A DNA stretch of 7,051 bases from Candidatus Shapirobacteria bacterium UBA4809 (GTDB taxonomy: Bacteria > Patescibacteriota > Microgenomatia > UBA12405), in the NCBI GenBank assembly GCA_002402535.1, contig DHGB01000055.1, forward strand, positions 6,515-13,565, written 5' to 3'. Of the stretch, positions 1-6,500 are shown in pieces. Positions within the stretch are counted from its first letter, which is position 1, and the number at the start of each line of letters is the position of its first letter. The notes beneath the pieces are model-generated. The model was not told where the DNA came from. It saw only the letters and a list, made by a program, of their open reading frames with translations, and searched no databases. Both the position numbers and the translations under genes were made by a program.

Positions 1-2
1 TC

Positions 3-170
3 AAGCCCAAATCAGAAAAAATAATTGAATCTATAATCACTCCTGATATCCCCAGAAAAAAAATTATCAAAAATAAAAAGAAAGATGTTGTTATTCCCCA
101 AAACCTCCTAATCGCCGACACGACCCCAAAACCAACTTTTTCCAAACCAAGGAAAATGTTTAAAAAATAA
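3..170 (+). CDS. C-terminal end of an unidentified Lys/Pro-rich protein (partial, 5' end outside window)
   Basis: This is the only one of the three plus-strand frames that stays open from the left edge; the other two hit stops within about 30 bases. It gives 55 residues and ends with TAA at 168-170. The visible tail is rich in Lys, Ile and Pro. It has a basic run (PRKKIIKNKKKD) followed by a Pro/Thr/Lys stretch ending KPRKMFKK, and looks like a disordered basic C-terminal extension. I see no catalytic motif and cannot name the family. The stop lies 26 bases before the alaS ATG, and the alaS promoter sits in that gap. The codon-like composition and proximity to alaS suggest a real gene tail, but its identity depends on sequence outside the window. 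Confidence 0.55.
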   Translation, partial: KPKSEKIIESIITPDIPRKKIIKNKKKDVVIPQNLLIADTTPKPTFSKPRKMFKK

Positions 171-181
171 CGTTACCTTCT

Positions 182-190
182 TGCTATAAT
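182..190 (+). promoter_or_regulatory. Extended -10 promoter for alaS (TGCTATAAT), predicted leaderless start
   Basis: The sequence TG-C-TATAAT is a perfect consensus sigma-70 type -10 hexamer (185-190) preceded by the TGn extension (182-184). Extended -10 promoters can work without a good -35 box, and none is visible about 17 bases upstream, where the DNA is A-rich (around 162-167). The usual 6-7 base spacing from the hexamer to the start point puts transcription initiation at about 196-197, which is the A of the alaS ATG. The mRNA would then have little or no 5' leader. The motif is seen directly; the start point is inferred. Confidence 0.75.
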
Positions 191-196
191 TCCTCT

Positions 197-1969
197 ATGA
201 ATGCCAGGCAGTTAAAAGACATCTTTGTAAACTTTTTTGTTTCCAAAGGTCACGTTGAAATTCCTTCAGCTTCCTTAATTCCAGAGAATGACTCGACTAC
301 TCTTTTTATCTCCGCTGGCATGCATCCCTTAGTACCTTATCTTTTGGGTCAACCGCACGCACTGGGTAAACGTCTTACTAATATTCAAAAATGCGTTAGA
401 ACAGGGGATATCGATGTAGTCGGTGACAATTGTCATCACACCTTTTTCGAAATGCTGGGTAATTGGTCACTCGGCGATTACTTCAAAAAAGAGATGATTC
501 CCTGGTCTTATGAATTATTGACGAAGCACTTACATTATGATCCCAAACAAATCCATATTACCTGTTTTGCCGGTGATGACGATGCTCCAAAGGATGAAGA
601 ATCAGCCGAACTTTGGAAATCAGTAGGAATTTCTGAAGATAGGATTTATTTTTTACCCAAAAAAGACAATTGGTGGGGTCCAGCCGGTAATACTGGTCCT
701 TGTGGTCCTGACAGTGAAATGTTTATTGATACCCATCCAGAACTAGAACCGATTAAGCTAACGAGTGGCGACAATCACGGCCGAATTGTAGAAATTGGAA
801 ATGATGTTTTTATGCAGTACAACAAAACCATTGATGGAAAATATGAGTTACTTTCTCAAAAAAATGTCGATACCGGTTATGGTGTTGAAAGAAATCTCGC
901 TATATATCTTGGTTACGATGATGATTATTTAACTGAAATTTGGCAGCCGATTATTAACAAAATTGAAGAAATTTCAGAAAAAAAATATTCTGAAAATTTA
1001 GTCCCTATGCGTATTATTGCTGATCATATCAGAGCTGCCGTTTTTATCATTGCGGACGGAGTTGAGCCGAGCAATAAAGAAGCTGGTTATGTTCTTCATC
1101 GCCTCATCCGTCGCGCCATTCGTCAGGGAAAAATTTTAGGTCTAGAAAACAATTTCACTAGTATCATAGCGAAAGCTGTTTTAGATAATCAAAATAATTA
1201 TGCCGGTGTTTATCCAGAATTGAATCTCAATAAAAATAAAATTATAGAAACTTTAGATGCCGAAGAAACCAAATTTCGTCGCACTCTCAATAAGGGTCTT
1301 AATGAAATTATCAAATTAATTGACTCCCAAAAAAGTGTTTCTGGCAAGCAGGCTTTTGATTTATATCAGTCATTTGGTTTCCCCGTTGAAATGATCGAGG
1401 AGGAATTAAAAAAGAACGGTTTATCGTTAGATTTAGCCGAATTTAATCGACTTAAGGGCGAGCATCAAAAACAATCTCAGACTCTTTCAGCTGGTAAGTT
1501 TAAATCTGGTCTTGCTGATCAGAGCGAAATAATTACCAAATATCACACTGCCACCCACCTTTTGCATGCGGCTCTCCGCAAAGTGCTTGGAAATCATGTC
1601 AAGCAATCAGGTTCAAATATTACTTCCGAAAGGCTCCGCTTCGATTTCACTCATCCCGAAAAAGTGACGGACACTCAGTTAATAGAAGTCGCCACAATTG
1701 TTAACAAGCAAATAACTGCTTCACTTCCGGTCACTGTTGAATCGATGAAATTTATTGAAGCTCAAAAAATTGGAGCCCTAGCCTTTTTTGGTGCTAAATA
1801 TCCGGAAATTGTTACTGTTTATACTATCGGTACTTCCGGCCGTTACTTTTCCAAAGAAGTCTGCACTGGCCCTCATGTTGAAAATACCGGTATTTTAGGT
1901 AAATTTGAAATCATCAAAGAAGAATCAGCCGGCTCCGGTAAACGCCGGATTTATGCTATCCTTAAATAA
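197..1969 (+). CDS. alaS: Alanine--tRNA ligase, compact form
   Basis: This cytoplasmic class II synthetase charges tRNA-Ala and hydrolyses mischarged Ser/Gly-tRNA-Ala. The catalytic core covers about residues 1-240: CVR at 66-68, HHTFFEMLGN at 80-89, and motif 3 as DTGYGVER at 225-232. The helical tRNA-recognition region covers about 250-435 and includes ADHIRA and PSNKEAGY (291-298, usually PSNEGRGY). The editing core has zinc ligands in HTATH (H450, H454) and CTGPH (C556, H560; usually CGGTH). It has 590 residues against roughly 870 in E. coli. Only about 11 residues separate the end of the tRNA-recognition region from H450, so the usual beta-barrel insert of about 100 residues is missing. 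The protein ends 30 residues after H560, so the C-Ala/DHHA1 domain is missing too. The start fits the family N-terminus and sits at the predicted transcription start. Its TAA overlaps the next ATG by one base. Confidence 0.97.
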   Translation: MNARQLKDIFVNFFVSKGHVEIPSASLIPENDSTTLFISAGMHPLVPYLLGQPHALGKRLTNIQKCVRTGDIDVVGDNCHHTFFEMLGNWSLGDYFKKEMIPWSYELLTKHLHYDPKQIHITCFAGDDDAPKDEESAELWKSVGISEDRIYFLPKKDNWWGPAGNTGPCGPDSEMFIDTHPELEPIKLTSGDNHGRIVEIGNDVFMQYNKTIDGKYELLSQKNVDTGYGVERNLAIYLGYDDDYLTEIWQPIINKIEEISEKKYSENLVPMRIIADHIRAAVFIIADGVEPSNKEAGYVLHRLIRRAIRQGKILGLENNFTSIIAKAVLDNQNNYAGVYPELNLNKNKIIETLDAEETKFRRTLNKGLNEIIKLIDSQKSVSGKQAFDLYQSFGFPVEMIEEELKKNGLSLDLAEFNRLKGEHQKQSQTLSAGKFKSGLADQSEIITKYHTATHLLHAALRKVLGNHVKQSGSNITSERLRFDFTHPEKVTDTQLIEVATIVNKQITASLPVTVESMKFIEAQKIGALAFFGAKYPEIVTVYTIGTSGRYFSKEVCTGPHVENTGILGKFEIIKEESAGSGKRRIYAILK

Positions 1970-4050
1970 TGGAGCTCTCCTATTATTGGCTCATTTCTAT
2001 TACTACTGAATCTGTTACCGTTGGTCTAATCAAGCGGGATAATCCAGATATCCTAGTAGCTCTCGGTCCGGAAACAGAATGGCTGAGCGGTAACCCAGAC
2101 TCTTTTCTTCACTCTATCGATATTTCTTTATCTGAGGCCGCTGAAAAAGCTGGGCTTGAGCCAGACCAAGAGCCTGAATCTAGTGCTTTTATTTTGCCTC
2201 CAAGTTGGATTGGTAATGATGGAAAAATTTTTCCTGAAAATTTAAAACTTTTAGAAAATCTATGTCATTCTCTTGAGCTTAAACCTCTTGGTTTTATTAG
2301 TAGCGATGAGGCTTTTATTGAATCAGTCAATAAAAGCGATTCTTTCCCTCCCAGCTTTATCCTTGTTCATATCGGTAAAAAAGAATTTTCCCTCTCCTTG
2401 GTTTATCTTGGTGAAGTCAAAAAGAGATTAAGTCAAAAGCTAATTAATGATTTTACCCCAGAGGATCTCGAAAATGCCCTACTTACCCTTCAATTAGAAT
2501 CAGCTCTCCCACCCAGAATTTTGATTTTTGGCAACTTAGGTCCCTCAATTATCGATGATTTAAAAAATTATTCCTGGGTGGGTAAAAAAAATATTGAAAC
2601 TTTCCTTCATTTACCCGACGTAACTGCCTTTGAGGCGCAGGAATTATTTAGTCTTTATAGTCAAACTGTTTCTTCCCAAATTAGAAATGATGCCGTTGAA
2701 ACCAAGCCTGAAGCTTCAATTGTTCCACCAGCTCCACCCGCCGAATCAAAAAACCCAATCGAAGAAATCATTCCACCAGTTATTGAGGTCGAAGCTATTT
2801 CTCCGGAAATTGAGCTTTCTCCAAAAGAGCTCGGTTTTTCTGAGACCATTGAATCGGGTGAGCCTAAGGTCAAAACTAAATTTTCTCTACCCGCTTTTTC
2901 TTTTCCCTCTCTAAAGCTTCCCCATCTAAATTTTAATCCCTGGCTACTTTTCCCTTTAGCTCTATCACCACTTTTAATTTTAATTCCCTTCTATTTAATA
3001 AAAGCGGAAATTACCATTAATTTTAGTCCTATCGAGATAAATAAAGTTTTTGATTTAACTTTAGATTCAAATGCCACGTCAATGTCTACTTCTCTTCTCC
3101 CCGCCGACAAAAAGATAATCGATTTAAATTTTTCCGAATCTATTTCCACCACTGGTCAAAAAGAAACGGGGGATAAGGCCAAGGGTGAAATTACCATCTT
3201 TAATAAAGCCGACAAGATCCAAAATATTTCCAAGGGGACTATCATGACGGACAATTCAAATAAAAAATATGAACTATTAACCTCAGTTCAGGTTCCAGCC
3301 TCCTCTTTTAATTTAGGTTCGGGGACTATCACCATGGGACAAACTAAAGCCAATGCTATTGCCAGTGATATTGGTTCTGAGTTTAATTTAAATAAGGATA
3401 CTCTCCTAAATTTTAAAGATGATGCTAATCTTCTCGCCAAGGTTAACGAGTCTTTTACTGGCGGCTCTCGTCGCCAAATCCGGGTCGTGAGTGCTGACGA
3501 TAAAAATAATTTAACCAAAACTGTCGAAGCCGCCATTGAGTCTCAAATTTCTCAAAAAGTCAACGGTAATAATTCTTATCAGGATCTTCTAAGAGACACT
3601 TTATTTATCGATAAAAAACAACTAATTTTTAGTCGGGAAATCGGTGAGGAAGCAGAAACTCTAGAAGTTAAGGCAAACTTAGCTATTTCTTTCTTGCAGA
3701 TTAATCCTCAAAAAAAAGATGATATCATCAAAACTCTTCTTGCCAGTGACCAAAATTTTCTCCAGTCTGTTGCTTCTCCGTCTGATTTTTCTTTTTCTTT
3801 TTCCGGGGTCAAAACAACTTCTCAAAAATCAACTGGACAGCTTACCCTAATCGGTAAAACCTTACCTAAAATTGACTCTGATCGTCTCCGGACTCTCCTT
3901 GCGGGTAAAGATTTTGCTAAAGCCCAAAAAATTTTAGATTCCCAGCCTTATGTCTATGGTCGGGAAATTAAAATAATTCCTCAAGTATTTTCCTTTTTGA
4001 AAAGACTGCCCCCTTCAGCCGACAAAATTACCATTATCTCTAAATTCTAA
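1969..4050 (+). CDS. Membrane protein with actin-ATPase-like N-terminal domain and baseplate-J-like extracytoplasmic region
   Basis: The protein has 693 residues in four parts. (1) Residues 1-234 resemble a degenerate PilM/FtsA-type actin-like fold: LPPSWIG at 76-82, ILVHIGKKEFSLSLV from 131 where an actin phosphate loop would be, and RILIFGNLG ending at 191. The Asp and Gly/Thr-rich loops expected for ATP binding are not conserved. (2) Residues 235-324 form a Pro/Glu/Ser-rich linker. (3) One hydrophobic helix spans about 325-344. (4) Residues 345-693 are beta-rich. In this part, 405-525 (GEITIFNK, a KGTIM turn, VPAS, GS.FN, then GGSRR at 498-502) has the pattern of Baseplate_J/gp47-like proteins, and the tail has AKAQKILDSQPYV followed by LPPSADKITIISKF. 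The N-terminus is probably cytoplasmic and the C-terminal half outside. It starts on the alaS stop (TAATG), so translation is probably coupled. The domain calls come from pattern recall; the role is unknown, and surface scaffolding is a guess. Confidence 0.85.
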   Translation: MELSYYWLISITTESVTVGLIKRDNPDILVALGPETEWLSGNPDSFLHSIDISLSEAAEKAGLEPDQEPESSAFILPPSWIGNDGKIFPENLKLLENLCHSLELKPLGFISSDEAFIESVNKSDSFPPSFILVHIGKKEFSLSLVYLGEVKKRLSQKLINDFTPEDLENALLTLQLESALPPRILIFGNLGPSIIDDLKNYSWVGKKNIETFLHLPDVTAFEAQELFSLYSQTVSSQIRNDAVETKPEASIVPPAPPAESKNPIEEIIPPVIEVEAISPEIELSPKELGFSETIESGEPKVKTKFSLPAFSFPSLKLPHLNFNPWLLFPLALSPLLILIPFYLIKAEITINFSPIEINKVFDLTLDSNATSMSTSLLPADKKIIDLNFSESISTTGQKETGDKAKGEITIFNKADKIQNISKGTIMTDNSNKKYELLTSVQVPASSFNLGSGTITMGQTKANAIASDIGSEFNLNKDTLLNFKDDANLLAKVNESFTGGSRRQIRVVSADDKNNLTKTVEAAIESQISQKVNGNNSYQDLLRDTLFIDKKQLIFSREIGEEAETLEVKANLAISFLQINPQKKDDIIKTLLASDQNFLQSVASPSDFSFSFSGVKTTSQKSTGQLTLIGKTLPKIDSDRLRTLLAGKDFAKAQKILDSQPYVYGREIKIIPQVFSFLKRLPPSADKITIISKF

Positions 4051-4051
4051 G

Positions 4052-4786
4052 ATGAGCTACCTTTACGTAAAAAGTCCTCCAAGAATTAGCAAAGCTAAAA
4101 AATCTCTTTCTCCTCATCATAAAAAAATAATTGCTCTTTTTTTTCTTTTTTCGGGAATATTTTTGTTTCTCTCTGCTATTTTACCTATTCTTCAGTTTCA
4201 ACTCAGTTATTCTACTAAGTTCAATCAAATTTTAAATCCTCTTTCTCCCCAGTTTTATAATCATTCGGAATCAGTTTTGGGTGACCTAAATACCGATTAT
4301 ACCCAGCTGTCAAATTGGTTTGAAAGTGACCCTGACCAAAGTATTTCTTCTGCTTTGCCAAATTATTCTACGTCTTCCTATTACATTTCCATTCCCAAGC
4401 TTAAAATAAAAGAGGCTGAAGTCATTTTTGGAAGTACTGATTTAAAGAAAAGTTTAATTCATTACCCCAAAACCGCCCTTCCTGGTCAGTACGGCTCACC
4501 CGTTATTTTCGGCCATTCGGTTTTACCTCAATTTTTTAATCCGGAGTCTTATCTGACTATTTTTTCCACTCTTTACAGATTAAAGCAGGGTGATGAGATT
4601 TTTGTGAATTACGATCAAATTCAGTATAAATATTTAGTTGAAGAAATGTTTGAAGTTCAACCCACCGATCTTTCGGTCTTGGAGCAGCGATTTGATGATC
4701 GCTACTTAACTTTAATTACCTGCTCGCCTCCAGGCACTTATCTGCGTCGTTTAATTATTAAGGCTCGCCTCACTGATAACACATGA
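4052..4786 (+). CDS. Membrane-anchored sortase (cysteine transpeptidase), class D/E-like
   Basis: Sortases cleave a sorting signal on exported proteins and join them to a cell-surface amine. The protein has 244 residues: a basic cytoplasmic N-terminus (1-25), one membrane anchor (about 26-47), a Ser/Asn-rich spacer, and a sortase beta-barrel from about 112 (ISIPKLKI) to the end. The full catalytic triad is visible: His155 in VIFGHS, Cys224 in LITCSPPG, and Arg233 in RRLIIKA. The PKTALPGQYGSPVIFGHS stretch is also typical. The subclass is uncertain; the TC.P.G...RLI pattern resembles class D/E enzymes more than SrtA. The start is one base after the upstream stop, with no Shine-Dalgarno. It ends in TGA inside an ATGA overlap with ruvX. 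No LPXTG-like substrate is encoded in the window, so the targets lie elsewhere. Confidence 0.92.
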   Translation: MSYLYVKSPPRISKAKKSLSPHHKKIIALFFLFSGIFLFLSAILPILQFQLSYSTKFNQILNPLSPQFYNHSESVLGDLNTDYTQLSNWFESDPDQSISSALPNYSTSSYYISIPKLKIKEAEVIFGSTDLKKSLIHYPKTALPGQYGSPVIFGHSVLPQFFNPESYLTIFSTLYRLKQGDEIFVNYDQIQYKYLVEEMFEVQPTDLSVLEQRFDDRYLTLITCSPPGTYLRRLIIKARLTDNT

Positions 4787-5157
4787 ACTGCCTGGCAATT
4801 GACTTTGGTACCAAAAGAATTGGTCTAGCTTATTCACTAAACAACATTATTTTTACCTTACCTATAGTTAAAAATGATAACAAAATTTTTGAAAAAATTA
4901 ATCAAATTATTATCGAAAATAAGATAAATAAAGTTTATGTCGGTCTCTCAGAGGGAAAAATAAGTGAAATGACTAAAAAATTTATCAAAAAACTTTCAGG
5001 CGTGATAAAATTACCTATCGAAACAGTTGAAGAATCTGTTTCTACAATTGAAGCTAATAATCTTTTTCTTGAAAACAAAAAAAAGTTAAAAAATTATCAA
5101 CAAGAAATTGATTCCATGGCCGCCGCCATTATTTTAAATCGGGTTATTAATTCTTAG
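4783..5157 (+). CDS. ruvX: RuvX/YqgF-family putative Holliday junction resolvase / RNase
   Basis: This is an RNase H-fold protein of the YqgF family. The family is linked to 16S rRNA 5'-end maturation in E. coli and to Holliday junction resolution by homology. It has 124 residues, slightly shorter than the usual 135-150. Family signatures: AIDFGTKRIGLAYS at the N-terminus with the metal-binding Asp7; VYVGLSEGKISE in the middle; EESVSTIEA at 83-91, aligned with the usual DERLTT..A so that Glu84 takes the acidic position and the Arg is Ser; and EIDSMAAAIIL with Asp110 at the C-terminus. The three acidic positions (D7, E84, D110) are therefore kept. It overlaps the sortase gene by four bases (ATGA). 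By hand count GC is about 27%, against about 34% in much of the sortase gene, with many Lys, Asn and Ile codons. Confidence 0.92.
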   Translation: MNCLAIDFGTKRIGLAYSLNNIIFTLPIVKNDNKIFEKINQIIIENKINKVYVGLSEGKISEMTKKFIKKLSGVIKLPIETVEESVSTIEANNLFLENKKKLKNYQQEIDSMAAAIILNRVINS

Positions 5158-5164
5158 TCAGCCT

Positions 5165-5377
5165 ATGGCTGAAAAAAATATGTTTAAAAATCTAATTTCT
5201 CCAATCCAGGCTTGGTTATTATCCCAAGGTCGTTGTGTTGGTTGCGGCGAAGAACTTTCCAAAGGTCAAAGAAAAGTGGTTCGGGGACAGACCACGGTTA
5301 CTTGTCGTTGTGGGCGTATCTTTATCCATAATCACCAGACTGACACCTATCGCCGGGCTCTTTTCAATGAAATTTAA
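5165..5377 (+). CDS. Small zinc-ribbon protein of unknown function
   Basis: This is a 70-residue protein with four cysteines in two knuckles, CVGC (C24, C27) and CRCG (C47, C49), about 19 residues apart. It looks like a zinc ribbon, although the second knuckle is CxC rather than CxxC. H55 and H57 follow in IFIHNHQTD and could also bind metal. The rest is basic, with RKVVRGQ between the knuckles and TYRRALF at the end, which would suit nucleic-acid or ribosome contact (inference only). It lies 7 bases after ruvX and overlaps the mltG start by 11 bases. This is the slot occupied by yrzB (DUF1292) in the equivalent Firmicutes cluster, but I see no resemblance to DUF1292. Position, operon spacing and paired cysteines argue for a real gene. 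I do not recognise a named family. Confidence 0.8.
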   Translation: MAEKNMFKNLISPIQAWLLSQGRCVGCGEELSKGQRKVVRGQTTVTCRCGRIFIHNHQTDTYRRALFNEI

Positions 5378-6293
5378 AAGGGGATTAATCGCCATTTTTA
5401 TTATTATTTTTGCCCTAGTATTTTATTTTTATCTTTCTCTCTTGCCTCCATCCTCTGATTCATCTAAAAAAGTATTTGTTATCAATGAGGGTGACTCCCT
5501 TTCCACTATTGCTCTACGTTTAGAAAAGAATCAATTTATTAAAAACCGTTATACCTTTATTATTTATGCCTATTTACTTAGCTTAAATCAAAAAATTCAA
5601 GCAGGGACTTTTTATCTGACTTCATCTCAAAAAATTCCCGATTTAATTAAAAATATCAGTCGTGGGGGCAGCACTGATTATTGGTTAAAAATTATTCCCG
5701 GGACCAGAATTGAACAGTTTTCTCCCAGTTCCGAGTTTACCCTTATCAGCCGAGATCTCGAGGGTAAATTGTTCCCTGACAGTTATCTGATTCCGCAGGA
5801 CTATACCCCAGAAAATATTTTATCTGTAATCGACCGAAATTATCAGCAAAAATTATCACAAGCTCGGCTTGGCGCTACCACTAAACATTCCGATAATGAT
5901 GTCTTAATTATTGCTTCACTTTTAGAACGTGAAGCCAAAGCTTTAGCTGATAAAAAAATTATTGCGGGTATTATTGATAATCGTCTCAGTCGCCAGATGC
6001 CTCTTCAAATAGATGCCACTATTCAGTATGCTCGGGATTCTCTCGGTGACCTCAGTGATTATTGGAAACCTATTAGCAAAGCGGATATTAATATAATTTC
6101 TCCCTACAATACCTATAAAAATAAAGGTTTACCCCCCACGCCTATTTGTAATCCCGGCCTCGATTCCCTAATCGCCGCTTATCATCCAGACAGGACTGAT
6201 TACCTCTATTATATTCACGATTCAAACGGCCAAATACACTACGCCTCGACCCTGAATGATCACAACGACAACGTGGCTAAATACTTAAGATAA
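5367..6293 (+). CDS. mltG: Endolytic murein transglycosylase MltG (YceG-like)
   Basis: MltG is a membrane-bound lytic transglycosylase that cuts nascent glycan strands during peptidoglycan synthesis. This protein has 308 residues, somewhat short for the family. It has a short basic start (MKFKRG), one membrane helix (about 6-26), a LysM-like region beginning at V36 (VFVINEGDSLSTIALRLE), then the YceG catalytic domain. ASLLEREA places the catalytic Glu at 187 by comparison with SIVEKE in E. coli; IIDNRL (202-207), MPLQIDATIQYA, YNTYKNKGLPPTPICNPG (247-264) and a final STLNDHNDNVAKYL also match. The frame is open back to 5235, but that stretch runs opposite the whole zinc-ribbon core. ATG 5367, followed at once by a membrane anchor, is the sensible start. 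It overlaps the upstream gene by 11 bases. No Shine-Dalgarno is present, so coupled translation is likely. Confidence 0.95.
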   Translation: MKFKRGLIAIFIIIFALVFYFYLSLLPPSSDSSKKVFVINEGDSLSTIALRLEKNQFIKNRYTFIIYAYLLSLNQKIQAGTFYLTSSQKIPDLIKNISRGGSTDYWLKIIPGTRIEQFSPSSEFTLISRDLEGKLFPDSYLIPQDYTPENILSVIDRNYQQKLSQARLGATTKHSDNDVLIIASLLEREAKALADKKIIAGIIDNRLSRQMPLQIDATIQYARDSLGDLSDYWKPISKADINIISPYNTYKNKGLPPTPICNPGLDSLIAAYHPDRTDYLYYIHDSNGQIHYASTLNDHNDNVAKYLR

Positions 6294-6500
6294 AACCTTA
6301 TTAAGAATTTCTAATTTATTTTTATCTGGCCTTCTTTTTAATTTTTCTATATGAAGCAATTCAATGGGATCTTGGCAGAGTTTTGGTATATTTAAAATAC
6401 ATCTTCCGTTATATAAAAAATTGCATTCTTTCGAATATTGACTACAAATAACACAATTTTCACCTATTAAAGCAGTTAAAATTAGTTTATTTTCAGTCAT
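6285..6500 (-). CDS. Small cysteine-rich protein of unknown function
   Basis: Starting at ATG 6500 this gives 71 residues (MTENKLILTALIGENC...). An in-frame GTG at 6515 would add five, but it lies at or upstream of the predicted transcription start. There are five cysteines in the spacing C-x2-C-x6-C-x7-C-x7-C, within ENCVICSQYSKEC and YNGRC...KLCQ. This suggests a metal or iron-sulfur site or a treble-clef-like fold (inference). A charged helical tail follows (LLHIEKLKRRPDKNKLEIL). It has no membrane segment or signal peptide. It lies 39 bases downstream of the miaB stop on the same strand, and its last 9 bases overlap the end of mltG. A consensus -10 box sits just upstream. I do not recognise a family. 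The regular cysteine pattern and promoter favour a real gene over a chance ORF. Confidence 0.6.
   Translation of the reverse strand: MTENKLILTALIGENCVICSQYSKECNFLYNGRCILNIPKLCQDPIELLHIEKLKRRPDKNKLEILNKVLS

Noticed and set aside
2661..2873. Minus-strand ORF of 70 residues
   Set aside because: It is antisense to the same linker; the Ser/Gly-rich sequence is an artefact of the repeated Pro and Glu codons opposite.
2630..2914. Plus-strand ORF of 94 residues
   Set aside because: It is an alternate-frame reading of the Pro/Glu-rich linker in the 693-residue protein; the low-complexity Leu/Lys/Ser content has no motif.
3288..3536. Minus-strand ORF of 82 residues
   Set aside because: It is antisense to the well-supported baseplate-J-like region, with no recognisable domain and no promoter.
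1969..4050. Phage origin suggested by the baseplate-J-like pattern
   Set aside because: No other phage or injection-system genes are present, the gene is embedded in a housekeeping operon with one-base junctions, and a membrane helix splits the protein.
5235..5366. Upstream extension of the mltG frame (44 extra residues)
   Set aside because: It lies entirely within the zinc-ribbon gene in another frame, has no family similarity, and would put a soluble stretch before the membrane anchor. ATG 5367 gives the expected MltG N-terminus.
6284..6304. CTTAA/TTAAG inverted repeat at the end of mltG as a terminator
   Set aside because: It has only five AT base pairs with a long loop and no following T-run, too weak for an intrinsic terminator.
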